This document shows, one piece after another, positions 1 to 5,857 of a stretch of 5,956 nucleotides of DNA; position 1 is the stretch's first letter; every line of letters begins with the position of its first letter. The notes below the pieces were generated by a model. It saw only the letters and a program-made list of their open reading frames with translations, searched no databases and was not told the DNA's origin. The stretch is from Kangiellaceae bacterium. GTDB lineage: Bacteria > Pseudomonadota > Gammaproteobacteria > Enterobacterales > Kangiellaceae. The DNA lies in contig JAUUYO010000208.1 of the NCBI GenBank assembly GCA_030590405.1, positions 1 to 5,956 on the forward strand, given 5' to 3'. Made by a program: the position numbers and the translations under genes.

Positions 1-297
1 ACAAACGATTGAACGGTTTCATGACTAATCGTTTCCACAACTGACGTGCCGCTGATTTTTGACCCTGCCTGTTATTTATGCGGACCATGAAGTGGACTTG
101 GCGATGTTGGAGTTGTTTGGTAATCCAGGACGAGAATTTTTTGATGCTTATAATCGGATTTATAAATAGAACAAGGTTATTCAGTGCGTAAAAAAACCTA
201 CAGCCTTTATTATATTTTAAATCATGCCAATTTATTTGGTGGCGGCTACATAAATCAATCAGAACAAATATTAGATGAATTAACCGACTTTATTTGA
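1..297 (+). pseudogene. Fructosamine kinase family protein, decayed 3' end (partial at left edge)
   Basis: The C-terminal part of a fructosamine/ketosamine-3-kinase family protein (E. coli YniA type; these phosphorylate sugar-modified amines for deglycation) can be read only by switching frame. Frame 1 at 43-75 gives DVPLIFDPACY, the kinase-fold metal-binding region of this family. Frame 2 at 77-166 gives YADHEVDLAMLELFG and continues to DAYNRIYK, then hits a stop at 167-169. Frame 1 again from about 166 to the stop at 295-297 gives SLYYILNHANLFGGGY and a helical tail ending TDFI, the family's typical C terminus. So there is one extra base near 76 and one missing base near 166. Another disruption is likely near 42, because frame 1 has stops at 10 and 22. 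The last 8 bases overlap the end of the convergent hemerythrin gene. The family call is by recognition of these motifs. Decay is the simplest reading; clustered sequencing errors are the alternative, although the neighbouring genes are intact. Confidence 0.72.
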
Positions 298-700
298 CGC
301 CTTTGGCGATCAAATATTCAGAGTAAGCTTTATCGGTTTTCAGAATATGGTTGGTTAACCAGTTTTTTAGAAATTGCATGATCTCAAGGCCAACTGAACC
401 CGATAAATCTGATTCAAATTGATCCTTTAACGCCGAGATCTGTTCAATCAATTCGTAATGCTGGCGTTTATGCCCGACGCTGTTGGGGTACTCGTATTGT
501 TCAAATAATTGTTCTTCATAAGAAAAATGGTGGCGGGTGTAGGCTGCTAATCCCATCAGGATATCGCCAATCATCATGTTGGCTTCACCTTGAGCCATGG
601 CAGTATTTAAACTGTTGATCATGCCGATGAGCACTTTGTGTTGTTCGTCGATGCTTTCAATTCCAACGCTGAGTTGTTCTGACCATACTATTACAGGCAT
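290..700 (-). CDS. Bacteriohemerythrin (single-domain O2-binding di-iron protein)
   Basis: A 136-residue cytoplasmic four-helix-bundle protein that binds O2 at a non-haem di-iron site. It would serve in O2 storage, delivery, sensing or scavenging. The full ligand set is visible: H21 (DEQH), H58 and E62 (HFSYE), H77 and H81 (HKRQH), H118 and D123 (NHILKTD). N-terminal W6 and the VGIESIDEQH stretch are also typical. Length matches stand-alone bacteriohemerythrins, and no sensor or signalling domain is fused. The ATG at 698-700 (minus strand) is supported by a strong Shine-Dalgarno, GAGGAG, about 6 bases upstream. The gene ends inside the tail of the decayed kinase gene. An FNR/Anr-like box lies 72 bp upstream of the start with a matching -10, suggesting low-oxygen induction. 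The family call is secure; the physiological role is inferred. Confidence 0.95.
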   Translation of the reverse strand: MPVIVWSEQLSVGIESIDEQHKVLIGMINSLNTAMAQGEANMMIGDILMGLAAYTRHHFSYEEQLFEQYEYPNSVGHKRQHYELIEQISALKDQFESDLSGSVGLEIMQFLKNWLTNHILKTDKAYSEYLIAKGVK

Positions 701-737
701 TGTGCTCTCCTCAGGATCCTTATATTACTACTTTACA

Positions 738-779
738 AACATAGTTTAATTGGCCGTTACGACAAATGATATGGATCAA
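738..779 (-). promoter_or_regulatory. FNR/Anr-type box and class II promoter for the hemerythrin gene
   Basis: Positions 766-779 read ATGATATGGATCAA, matching 9 of 10 specified bases of the FNR/Anr/CRP-family consensus TTGATNNNNATCAA. On the minus strand a -10-like TATGTT lies at 738-743. Box centre to -10 centre is 32 bp, the spacing expected when FNR is bound at -41.5, so transcription would start near 731 with a leader of about 30 nt. The sequence match is directly visible. Binding, and which family member (FNR, Anr or Dnr) is used, is inferred. Confidence 0.6.
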
Positions 780-847
780 TATTTGGTATAAAATAATAAT
801 AGATACGCGTTATATAAACATTGGATGGTATTCTAAGAAAGTCAAGA

Positions 848-865
848 TGGGGCAATTTCACCCCA
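848..865. repeat. Short inverted repeat between the two FNR-like boxes
   Basis: TGGGG (848-852) and CCCCA (861-865) form a perfect 5-bp dyad around an 8-base centre, roughly midway between the hemerythrin box and the DksA-like gene box. It has no U tract, so it is not a terminator for either gene. It could be an operator for a further regulator, or simply chance. Confidence 0.35.
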
Positions 866-894
866 AAGTCATCAACAGGGTTAATTTGAGATAA

Positions 895-935
895 TTGATA
901 TAGGTCAAGTTCACCAGAATATTGAGTGATATCCT
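895..935 (+). promoter_or_regulatory. FNR/Anr-type box and class II promoter for the DksA-like gene
   Basis: Positions 895-908 read TTGATATAGGTCAA, 9 of 10 matches to TTGATNNNNATCAA. A -10-like TATCCT follows at 930-935, with its centre 31 bp from the box centre, within 1 bp of class II FNR geometry. A start near 942 would leave a leader of about 18 nt before the GTG at 960. This is a second, independent box in the same intergenic region as the hemerythrin box, pointing the other way. The motif is observed; regulation is inferred. Confidence 0.6.
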
Positions 936-959
936 GTTAATAACAAAGCTATTCACCAA

Positions 960-1319
960 GTGAGATATATTGTGCCTGAGTTAACTAAGATAAAAAAGCA
1001 GCTCCAACAGCGGCAGTTTCAACTTGAATCAAGAGTCACCGCGATAAACGATGATGTTAGTCATAAAAATCAGCCGTTATCTGCCGACTGGGCAGAACAA
1101 GCGGTGGAACGTGAAAATGAGGAAGTTCTTGAGGCACTAGGTAATGCTTCATTGGATGAAATTCAAAAAATCAAGAGAGCGTTACAGCGGATTGAACGCG
1201 GTATTTATTTTGAATGTGATGAGTGCGGCGAAACGATTGATATTGAGAGGCTTAAACTGCTTAAAGCCACAGATCGCTGCACAAAGTGCGCGGAGAAATT
1301 AGAAGCGATAAGAAACTAG
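960..1319 (+). CDS. TraR/DksA-family zinc-finger transcriptional regulator
   Basis: A 119-residue protein of the TraR/DksA family, which binds in the RNA polymerase secondary channel and modulates initiation, often with ppGpp. Residues 5-80 are charged and helical, fitting the coiled coil. A C4 zinc finger follows: C86 and C89 (CDEC), C107 and C110 (CTKC). The family's GIYFECDECGETI..RL signature is complete. At the coiled-coil tip, where DksA has DxxDRA, this protein reads DWAEQA (D43, E46), so the second tip aspartate is replaced by glutamate. It is shorter than DksA (151 residues in E. coli), making it a DksA-like paralogue. The start is uncertain: GTG at 960 is the first usable codon, since the frame closes at 927, but it lacks a clear ribosome-binding site. 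GTG at 972 (residue 5) is preceded by GTGAG and is an alternative. The gene ends 3 bp from convergent trhA. Confidence 0.9.
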   Translation: MRYIVPELTKIKKQLQQRQFQLESRVTAINDDVSHKNQPLSADWAEQAVERENEEVLEALGNASLDEIQKIKRALQRIERGIYFECDECGETIDIERLKLLKATDRCTKCAEKLEAIRN

Positions 1320-1322
1320 CAT

Positions 1323-2027
1323 CTACATTCTCACAGGCACAGGCAAAACATACCAATAGATTGAAAAGAAATGAAAAACAGCTCCGCCTAATACAAACAA
1401 ATGCCAGATCGCATGATTAAAAACCAATTTTTTCCAGGCATAAAAAATCGCTCCCACCGTATAACAAATACCGCCAGCCGCCAGTAAGGTCAATCCCTCA
1501 GTGGGAACATTTGCTAGCATCTCTTTACCGGCAATCAAAATAAACCAGCCCATGGCCAGATAAGAGGTCAGACTGGTTTTAGGATAGCGATGACCAAGAA
1601 AAATTTTGAATAATACCCCAAGTAAAGCAATTGTCCAGATTGCGCTTAGATAATAATTACCGCCGCTATTTTCTAAACTGATTAGCATAAAGGGCGTGTA
1701 AGTCCCGGCGATCAATAAATAGATTGCGCAGTGATCCAGGGTTTTCATCAGGGCTCTGGTGGAATGGTGAGTGACCGAATGATAAATGGTAGAAGTGGAA
1801 AATAGCAGAATAATACTTATTCCATAAATGAGCGCGCTGGCGATCTTGGTGGTTTCACTGCCAGCGAGCGCCAGCATCATCACCAACCCAATGATGCCAA
1901 AAACAACCCCAATCCCATGACTGGTTGAGTTAGCAAACTCTTCAGCCTTGCTGTAGACATTATTGATAATGGGATGAGAAGTCTCAACTAATGGGGCTTG
2001 AATAGTGCTGCTGATTTCATTTTGCAC
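1323..2027 (-). CDS. trhA: Hemolysin III / PAQR family membrane protein TrhA
   Basis: A 234-residue seven-helix inner-membrane protein of the hemolysin III/PAQR (adiponectin-receptor-like) family. The E. coli homologue YqfA was named TrhA for transmembrane homeostasis and is linked to membrane lipid physiology. The family metal site is intact: STIYH with S79 and H83, D98 in LDHCAIYLLIAGTYTPF, and H205/H209 in HAIWHLF. The N-terminal EEFANSTSHGIG motif (29-40) is typical. Hydrophobic segments lie near 40-56, 62-82, 99-118, 127-144, 156-172, 179-197 and 207-228. The start is a GTG at 2025-2027 (minus) with no good Shine-Dalgarno. The first 22 residues are unconserved-looking, so the start is the least certain part. 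The gene is convergent with the DksA-like gene, with no terminator in the 3-bp gap. Despite the family name, haemolytic activity should not be assumed. Confidence 0.92.
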   Translation of the reverse strand: MQNEISSTIQAPLVETSHPIINNVYSKAEEFANSTSHGIGVVFGIIGLVMMLALAGSETTKIASALIYGISIILLFSTSTIYHSVTHHSTRALMKTLDHCAIYLLIAGTYTPFMLISLENSGGNYYLSAIWTIALLGVLFKIFLGHRYPKTSLTSYLAMGWFILIAGKEMLANVPTEGLTLLAAGGICYTVGAIFYAWKKLVFNHAIWHLFVLGGAVFHFFSIYWYVLPVPVRM

Positions 2028-2369
2028 AGAGAGACGGCTCTGGATAATAGTATTCAGGCTAAAGATTGTAACAAAAGTTTAAGCTGAAATCCGCCTATAG
2101 ATGATTTTTGTATAAAAACAGACAAATTTCACCAACGGATCATATTCAGGGGAGTCGGCTTTAATCGAGAAGCTTGCTTACAAATTCAATCCGTTTATCG
2201 TGCAAGACAGGTTTGTGCAGGAAACTATCAAAGACTTTTCGCTTACTGACAGAATCGTTGTCATCCGCATTCGGTTTGAACTTAATTTTGAAATGACAAT
2301 ATTCTTAGCTCTTACGTCGCACTTTTGCTAAACTGATCGAGTTTCTAGTTAAAAGAGTCCTAAAAGTCC
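2028..2369. other. Divergent trhA-corC intergenic region with coding-like stretch, no assigned gene
   Basis: These 342 bases separate trhA and corC. Besides promoters, 2116-2331 is open on the plus strand for 71 codons and includes FVQETIKDFSLTDRIVVIRI (positions 2206-2265). In the same codon register the minus strand is open for 47 codons (2304 down to a TAA at 2161-2163) and ends FVSKLLD. The plus frame has no ATG until 2293 and neither frame has a ribosome-binding site with a start. The plus reading vaguely recalls the beta domain of MscS-type channels, but I do not trust this enough to name it. It may be a gene remnant on one strand. A weak -10-like TAAACT preceded by TGC lies at 2329-2334 and could serve corC. 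Confidence 0.35.
2047..2074 (-). promoter_or_regulatory. Candidate sigma-70 promoter for trhA
   Basis: Reading the minus strand, TTGTTA (2069-2074) is followed after 16 bases by TACTAT (2047-2052). Each hexamer matches 4 of 6 consensus bases. The start would be near 2040, giving a short leader of about 13 nt before the GTG. Modest matches in AT-rich DNA make this only a candidate. Confidence 0.35.
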
Positions 2370-3245
2370 ATGAGTGACGACAAACCTCCCTCGATAAGTC
2401 TAAGTAAGAACAATGCTGACACTGAGAAAAAAAGCTGGTTCGATAAACTAACCCATCTTTTTCAAGATACCCCACAAGATCGTGATGATCTGATCGAAGT
2501 GCTAAAAAGTGCCGAAGAGAATACCCTGATCAATCCTGAACTTTTGTCCATGATGGTTGGAGTGATGCATATCTCTGAGTTACAAGTGCGGGATATTATG
2601 ATTGCCAGGCCTCAAATGGTAGTCGTTAATGATGAAATGGGATTTGAAGAGATGCTGGCCAGCATCGTCGAATCCGGTCATTCTCGGTTTCCTGTGATTG
2701 GCGATAACCGCGACGATATTGAAGGGATCGTATTGGCCAAAGATCTCCTTCATTTTACTGCGCAAAATACACTGGGTCAGAAAATTAAATTTAATATCAA
2801 AGATTTTCTGCGTCCAGCGGTGATCATTCCGGAGAGTAAACGGCTGGATATCCTGTTGAAAGAATTTAGAACTAACCGCAATCATATGGCAATGGTGGTG
2901 GACGAATATGGCAGCGTCGCCGGGTTGGTGACCATCGAAGATGTATTAGAGCAGATTGTCGGCGAGATAGAAGATGAGTTTGATATTGATGGTGAAGAAG
3001 AAACCATCCAGGCGATGTCTGACAGTGAGTTTGTGGTGAAAGGGCAAACCGAAATTGAAGAATTCAATGAATATTTTTCATCGACGTTAGACGAGGATGA
3101 ATTTGATACCATTGGTGGGATTTTGATGCAGGCATTTGGCCATGTTCCAGCAAAAGACGAATCAATCGAGATCAGTGATTTCAGGTTTGAAATTATTAAT
3201 GCCGATACCCGGCGGATTAAATTGATTCGGGTGTTTAAACAATAA
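2370..3245 (+). CDS. corC: CorC/YbeX, CBS-domain protein (HlyC/CorC family)
   Basis: A 291-residue cytoplasmic protein, almost exactly the E. coli CorC/YbeX length. After a charged N-terminal region (1-70) come two CBS domains, about 73-130 (VRDIMIARPQMVVV; SGHSRFPVI) and 143-198. The second contains VVDEYGSVAGLVTIEDVLEQ followed by the hallmark IVGEIEDEFD (197-205). The C-terminal CorC_HlyC domain spans about 215-290, with TIGGILMQAFGHVP at 247-260. There is no DUF21 membrane domain, which separates it from the membrane-bound HlyC-type paralogues. CorC was first tied to Mg/Co efflux with CorA, and YbeX later to ribosome and rRNA metabolism; neither role is provable from sequence. The ATG at 2370 has only a weak AAGAG-like ribosome-binding site. 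It precedes lnt as in most gammaproteobacteria, but ybeY and phoH are not upstream. Confidence 0.95.
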   Translation: MSDDKPPSISLSKNNADTEKKSWFDKLTHLFQDTPQDRDDLIEVLKSAEENTLINPELLSMMVGVMHISELQVRDIMIARPQMVVVNDEMGFEEMLASIVESGHSRFPVIGDNRDDIEGIVLAKDLLHFTAQNTLGQKIKFNIKDFLRPAVIIPESKRLDILLKEFRTNRNHMAMVVDEYGSVAGLVTIEDVLEQIVGEIEDEFDIDGEEETIQAMSDSEFVVKGQTEIEEFNEYFSSTLDEDEFDTIGGILMQAFGHVPAKDESIEISDFRFEIINADTRRIKLIRVFKQ

Positions 3246-3286
3246 CAAGTAAAAGATAATAAATCTCACTACGAAATACGGAGCGA

Positions 3287-3312
3287 GGGAGAAAAAAGAA
3301 TTAATTTCTCCC
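3287..3312 (+). repeat. Hairpin in the corC-lnt intergenic region
   Basis: GGGAGAAA (3287-3294) and TTTCTCCC (3305-3312) form a perfect 8-bp stem with a 10-base loop. It is followed by CAGTTCGTC, not a T tract, so it is not a standard intrinsic terminator. It could stabilise corC mRNA, mark a processing site or partially attenuate entry into lnt, which starts 40 bases further on. Confidence 0.5.
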
Positions 3313-3352
3313 CAGTTCGTCTTCCATCTTTATTCAAAGACAAATACCCCTT

Positions 3353-4951
3353 ATGTTATCAATCCTGAATATTTCAAAACTACAATCTCTTATTGCGCAA
3401 CGTATTTTATTGATTTTGATCGGCGGTATTTACCCGCTCGGATTTTCTCCTTTTGATATTTGGCCTTTCACCCTTGTTTCAATTATTTTATTGGTCAATG
3501 AAATCGTTGCCAGGGTGGCCGAAAATAAAGAGTCCGCTAACAGCAAAAAACTGTCACTTTTTTCCATCGGTTTATATTGGTCATATGGCGCTTTTGGTGT
3601 TGGGACTAGTTGGGTTTATGTCAGTATTCACGAGTTTGGTCATGCACCAGTGGTTGGCGCGGTGGCGATTAGCTTTTTATTTGTTTTAACTCTTTCCATC
3701 GTGAAGGCTGGCGGCATCTATTTGATGGGCAAGATGGCCCAGTGGTTAGGTCAAAATATGTTGTTATTAATTATTCCCTTCGCCTGGGTACTCTTTGAGT
3801 TTATGCAAACCTGGTTATTCAGTGGTTTCCCGTGGTTATTTGCCGGATATACTCAAATTGATGGACCAATGTGGATGCTGTCGACCTGGGTAGGCGTGTA
3901 TGGGGTGAGTTGGTTTATGCTGGCGATGATTGGCGGTTTGGTCATTCTATTACGCAGTTATTTGATATCCAGACAATCGTCGCAAAGCGTCTCTTTTGTG
4001 CGTCCTTATGTGGTGATATTAATCTTTTTGATCAGCGTGCCGGTTTTAGCATCGCTATTACCTCAAGCCATCATCGAACCTAATAAAAAATCACTTAAAG
4101 TTGCTTTAGTCCAACCTGATATTGCACAAGAAAAAAAGTGGGACCGGCGATATTTTTCCGACATCATCGATGTGCTTTACCAGCAGAGCCGTCAGCATTG
4201 GCAGGCCGATCTGCTTGTCTGGCCAGAAGGGGCCATTCCCGCCTATAAACATCAGGTGGAAGATATTATTGTTGATCTGAATCATCGCGCTAAACAAACC
4301 CATACCGATTTATTATTAGGATTGCCGATTTATCATGCGGAACAAAAAATAAGTTATGCGGCATTTATTTCTTTAGGCGAGTATCAGCAATCCTATCACA
4401 AGCAGGTCTTAGTCCCTTTTGGAGAGTATGTCCCTTTAGGTAATTTGTTAAGAGGACTGATTGAATTTTTTAATTTGCCGATGTCGAGTTTTTCACCAGC
4501 AACCAGCACCCAGCAAGTAATGAGTTTTGAGGATTATCAGGTTGTACCGGCGATTTGTTATGAAATTACTTACCCTGGTATTATGCATGATCTGATCGCG
4601 GATGCGGATGCCAGCTCTGATAAAGCTAAACTACTGGTTACCGTAAGCAACGATGCCTGGTTTGGCGATTCATTTGGGCCTTATCAACATATGCAGATGG
4701 CAAGGATGCGGGCGCTTGAGTTAGGTATACCGTTGGTTCGCTCAACCAATGACGGAATTTCTGCGGTGGTTGATGCACGCGGTAATATGATCAGCAAGCT
4801 TGCTCGCTATACTCAGGATACACTTGCTTATGAAGTTTCTTTGCTGAGCTATCAAACTTTATATCGACAATACGGGTTGCTTGGTATTTATTTGATCTTG
4901 GCAATGAGTTTGTTGATTTTTGTGGTGAGCCGATTGACTCAGTCCGATTGA
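3353..4951 (+). CDS. lnt: Apolipoprotein N-acyltransferase Lnt
   Basis: A 532-residue inner-membrane enzyme that transfers an acyl chain from phospholipid to the N-terminal cysteine of apolipoproteins, the last step of lipoprotein maturation before Lol sorting. Residues 1-235 hold the membrane segments (about 16-34, 38-53, 70-90, 98-120, 136-156, 172-200, 217-238). They include the conserved GFSPFDIWP (30-38) and GFPWLFAGY (158-166). The periplasmic nitrilase-like domain starts near 248 (KVALVQPDIAQEKKW). The Glu-Lys-Cys catalytic triad is intact: E292 in WPEGAIPAY, K350 in YHKQVLVPFGEY, C402 in AICYEITYP. Supporting E358 and E404 are also present, and NDAWFGDSFGPYQH (433-446) is canonical. 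A final hydrophobic helix spans about 506-526. The length is slightly above E. coli Lnt (512). The ATG at 3353 has no clear Shine-Dalgarno but fits the family's N terminus. The gene lies 107 bp after corC, probably co-transcribed. Confidence 0.97.
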   Translation: MLSILNISKLQSLIAQRILLILIGGIYPLGFSPFDIWPFTLVSIILLVNEIVARVAENKESANSKKLSLFSIGLYWSYGAFGVGTSWVYVSIHEFGHAPVVGAVAISFLFVLTLSIVKAGGIYLMGKMAQWLGQNMLLLIIPFAWVLFEFMQTWLFSGFPWLFAGYTQIDGPMWMLSTWVGVYGVSWFMLAMIGGLVILLRSYLISRQSSQSVSFVRPYVVILIFLISVPVLASLLPQAIIEPNKKSLKVALVQPDIAQEKKWDRRYFSDIIDVLYQQSRQHWQADLLVWPEGAIPAYKHQVEDIIVDLNHRAKQTHTDLLLGLPIYHAEQKISYAAFISLGEYQQSYHKQVLVPFGEYVPLGNLLRGLIEFFNLPMSSFSPATSTQQVMSFEDYQVVPAICYEITYPGIMHDLIADADASSDKAKLLVTVSNDAWFGDSFGPYQHMQMARMRALELGIPLVRSTNDGISAVVDARGNMISKLARYTQDTLAYEVSLLSYQTLYRQYGLLGIYLILAMSLLIFVVSRLTQSD

Positions 4952-4997
4952 TTCAAGAACAGCACTTGTAACAATACCTCAATTTAACCTGCCTTAT

Positions 4998-5061
4998 TTT
5001 TAGTCGATAAACATTGTTAGCGATTAATGTTGTTAGCGATAAATATTGTTGTCAATAAATG
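4998..5061. repeat. Four-copy imperfect 16-bp tandem repeat downstream of lnt
   Basis: Four consecutive 16-base units: TTTTAGTCGATAAACA (4998-5013), TTGTTAGCGATTAATG (5014-5029), TTGTTAGCGATAAATA (5030-5045) and TTGTTGTCAATAAATG (5046-5061). Copies 2 and 3 differ at two positions; the outer copies are more diverged. The array begins about 46 bases after the lnt stop. The unit length is not a multiple of three and the array contains stops, so it is non-coding. It could come from slipped-strand replication or be a repeated protein-binding site. Confidence 0.75.
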
Positions 5062-5186
5062 TTGAATTCTTATAGCTCTTTCTTTTCAGAAATATTTCAA
5101 TTTGTTGCTGGTTGTATCATCTTAGCAATATCCCTCTTAATTTAAAGATTAATTCAATAAGTATAACTGTTGTTACATATCGAAAC

Positions 5187-5226
5187 AGAAACAAAAAAAA
5201 TATTTTGCTATTTTATAATTGTTTCT
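5187..5226. repeat. AT-rich nested inverted repeat
   Basis: Outer arms AGAAACAA (5187-5194) and TTGTTTCT (5219-5226) are perfectly complementary. Within them AAAATA (5197-5202) and TATTTT (5209-5214) pair around TTTTGC. The internal bulges are uneven (2 and 4 bases). A perfect TATAAT overlaps the right side. Low complexity makes chance pairing plausible. Confidence 0.4.
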
Positions 5227-5350
5227 TACTTTACAAAGTCATCGAAGCACTGAATAAAATTAATTCTTAATGGCGCTGGTTATCACTCTGATAATGAATG
5301 ATTTTTGTATGCTTGAAACAACAACTACTTGTTACTAATAGACGCTTATT

Positions 5351-5354
5351 GGAG
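5351..5354 (+). promoter_or_regulatory. Shine-Dalgarno that fixes the start of the DUF3718-like gene
   Basis: GGAG lies 6 bases before the ATG at 5361. The same frame could begin at an ATG at 5298, but that codon has no ribosome-binding site, and the extra 21 residues would bury the signal peptide. The 5361 start is therefore preferred. Confidence 0.8.
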
Positions 5355-5360
5355 AATGAT

Positions 5361-5756
5361 ATGAAAAACTTAAAGACCCTGATGTTAACAATCGTAGCAA
5401 CCACCGCATTGCCTCTTAGTGCTGCTCAATATGTTTTTATTCCTGGAGATAATAGCCATGGAACAAAAATTTGCATTGCCGCTGCTGAGAACAACTTACC
5501 AAAGTACAAAAGGAAAGTTAATCTTGCAACTGTTAGTAGAATCCCAGAATACCGTACTATTGCAAATACTTTAAGATGCAATGATCAAAGCCTGGCTAGT
5601 TTCGCCATGCAATATGAGGCAAATAAGACCGCCGCATTTATTAATCGTTATTCGCAGCATGAAGTGATTATTCGTCGAGAATTAAGCGATATCAGCCATC
5701 CGCCAGTAGCCTCAGAATTGAACGATGATAAGATCGTTTACGTTACGGTCAATTAG
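5361..5756 (+). CDS. Exported small protein, DUF3718-like
   Basis: A 131-residue protein with a clear Sec signal peptide: MKNLK, a hydrophobic core of about residues 6-17, then LPLSAAQ with likely cleavage after A21 or A22. The mature protein of about 110 residues has two cysteines, C38 in KICIAAAENN and C73 in LRCNDQSLASFA, which could form a periplasmic disulfide. The C-IAAA...CN....FA pattern and the size resemble DUF3718, small uncharacterised exported proteins known mostly from Alteromonadales. This assignment is by pattern memory, not a search. No function is known. It has no lipobox, so it is not an Lnt substrate despite its location. The gene stands alone: about 400 bp of AT-rich DNA precede it and a long stem-loop follows its stop. 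Confidence 0.8.
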   Translation: MKNLKTLMLTIVATTALPLSAAQYVFIPGDNSHGTKICIAAAENNLPKYKRKVNLATVSRIPEYRTIANTLRCNDQSLASFAMQYEANKTAAFINRYSQHEVIIRRELSDISHPPVASELNDDKIVYVTVN

Positions 5757-5763
5757 TATGATT

Positions 5764-5812
5764 TTTTGGATTAGTTGTTGCTTCTGAGTTTTCAGCAGCA
5801 ATTAATCTAAAA
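5764..5812 (+). terminator. Long stem-loop after the DUF3718-like gene, possible terminator
   Basis: Arms 5764-5781 and 5795-5812 pair over 18 bp with three G-U wobbles in the RNA, around a 13-base loop. It starts 8 bases after the stop codon. A U tract is not immediately 3' (AAGTATTTACATTTTTT follows the pairing arm), so it is not a textbook intrinsic terminator. It may instead protect the 3' end of the mRNA. The pairing is directly visible; the terminator role is inferred. Confidence 0.5.
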
Positions 5813-5857
5813 GTATTTACATTTTTTGCAGAGCTTTTAAAATGGAGCTGTAATGCT

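Larger units (their letters stand above)
4952..5360. other. AT-rich intergenic region between lnt and the DUF3718-like gene
   Basis: About 400 bases without a supported gene and no obvious intrinsic terminator after lnt. It holds the 16-bp tandem repeat (4998-5061), an AT-rich inverted repeat (5187-5226) and several -10-like hexamers, including a perfect TATAAT at 5214-5219 inside that inverted repeat and GATAAT at 5290-5295. Neither has a convincing -35 at normal spacing, so the promoter of the downstream gene is not fixed. Confidence 0.5.

Noticed and set aside
848..865. Possible sigma-54 promoter on the minus strand (TGGGG...TTGCC)
   Set aside because: The GG to GC spacing is one base too short for the -24/-12 consensus and the -24 element lacks the CACG continuation.
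2580..2885. 101-codon minus-strand frame inside corC
   Set aside because: Antisense shadow of a clearly conserved gene; no domain and no ribosome-binding site.
2882..3112. 76-codon minus-strand frame inside corC
   Set aside because: Serine-rich low-complexity translation typical of an antisense shadow of the acidic CorC region.
3453..3689. 78-codon plus-strand frame inside lnt
   Set aside because: Out-of-frame overlap with conserved Lnt membrane region; hydrophobicity is inherited from the underlying gene.
3871..4083. 70-codon plus-strand frame inside lnt
   Set aside because: Shadow frame within the Lnt membrane-domain region, with no family features.
4106..4303. 65-codon minus-strand frame inside lnt
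   Set aside because: Antisense to the catalytic nitrilase domain, no independent support.
4998..5061. CRISPR array
   Set aside because: Units are 16 bp, directly adjacent and imperfect, with no spacers and no cas genes nearby.
5298..5360. Upstream ATG start for the DUF3718-like gene
   Set aside because: No Shine-Dalgarno, and it would place 21 residues before a well-formed signal peptide; GGAG before 5361 decides the start.
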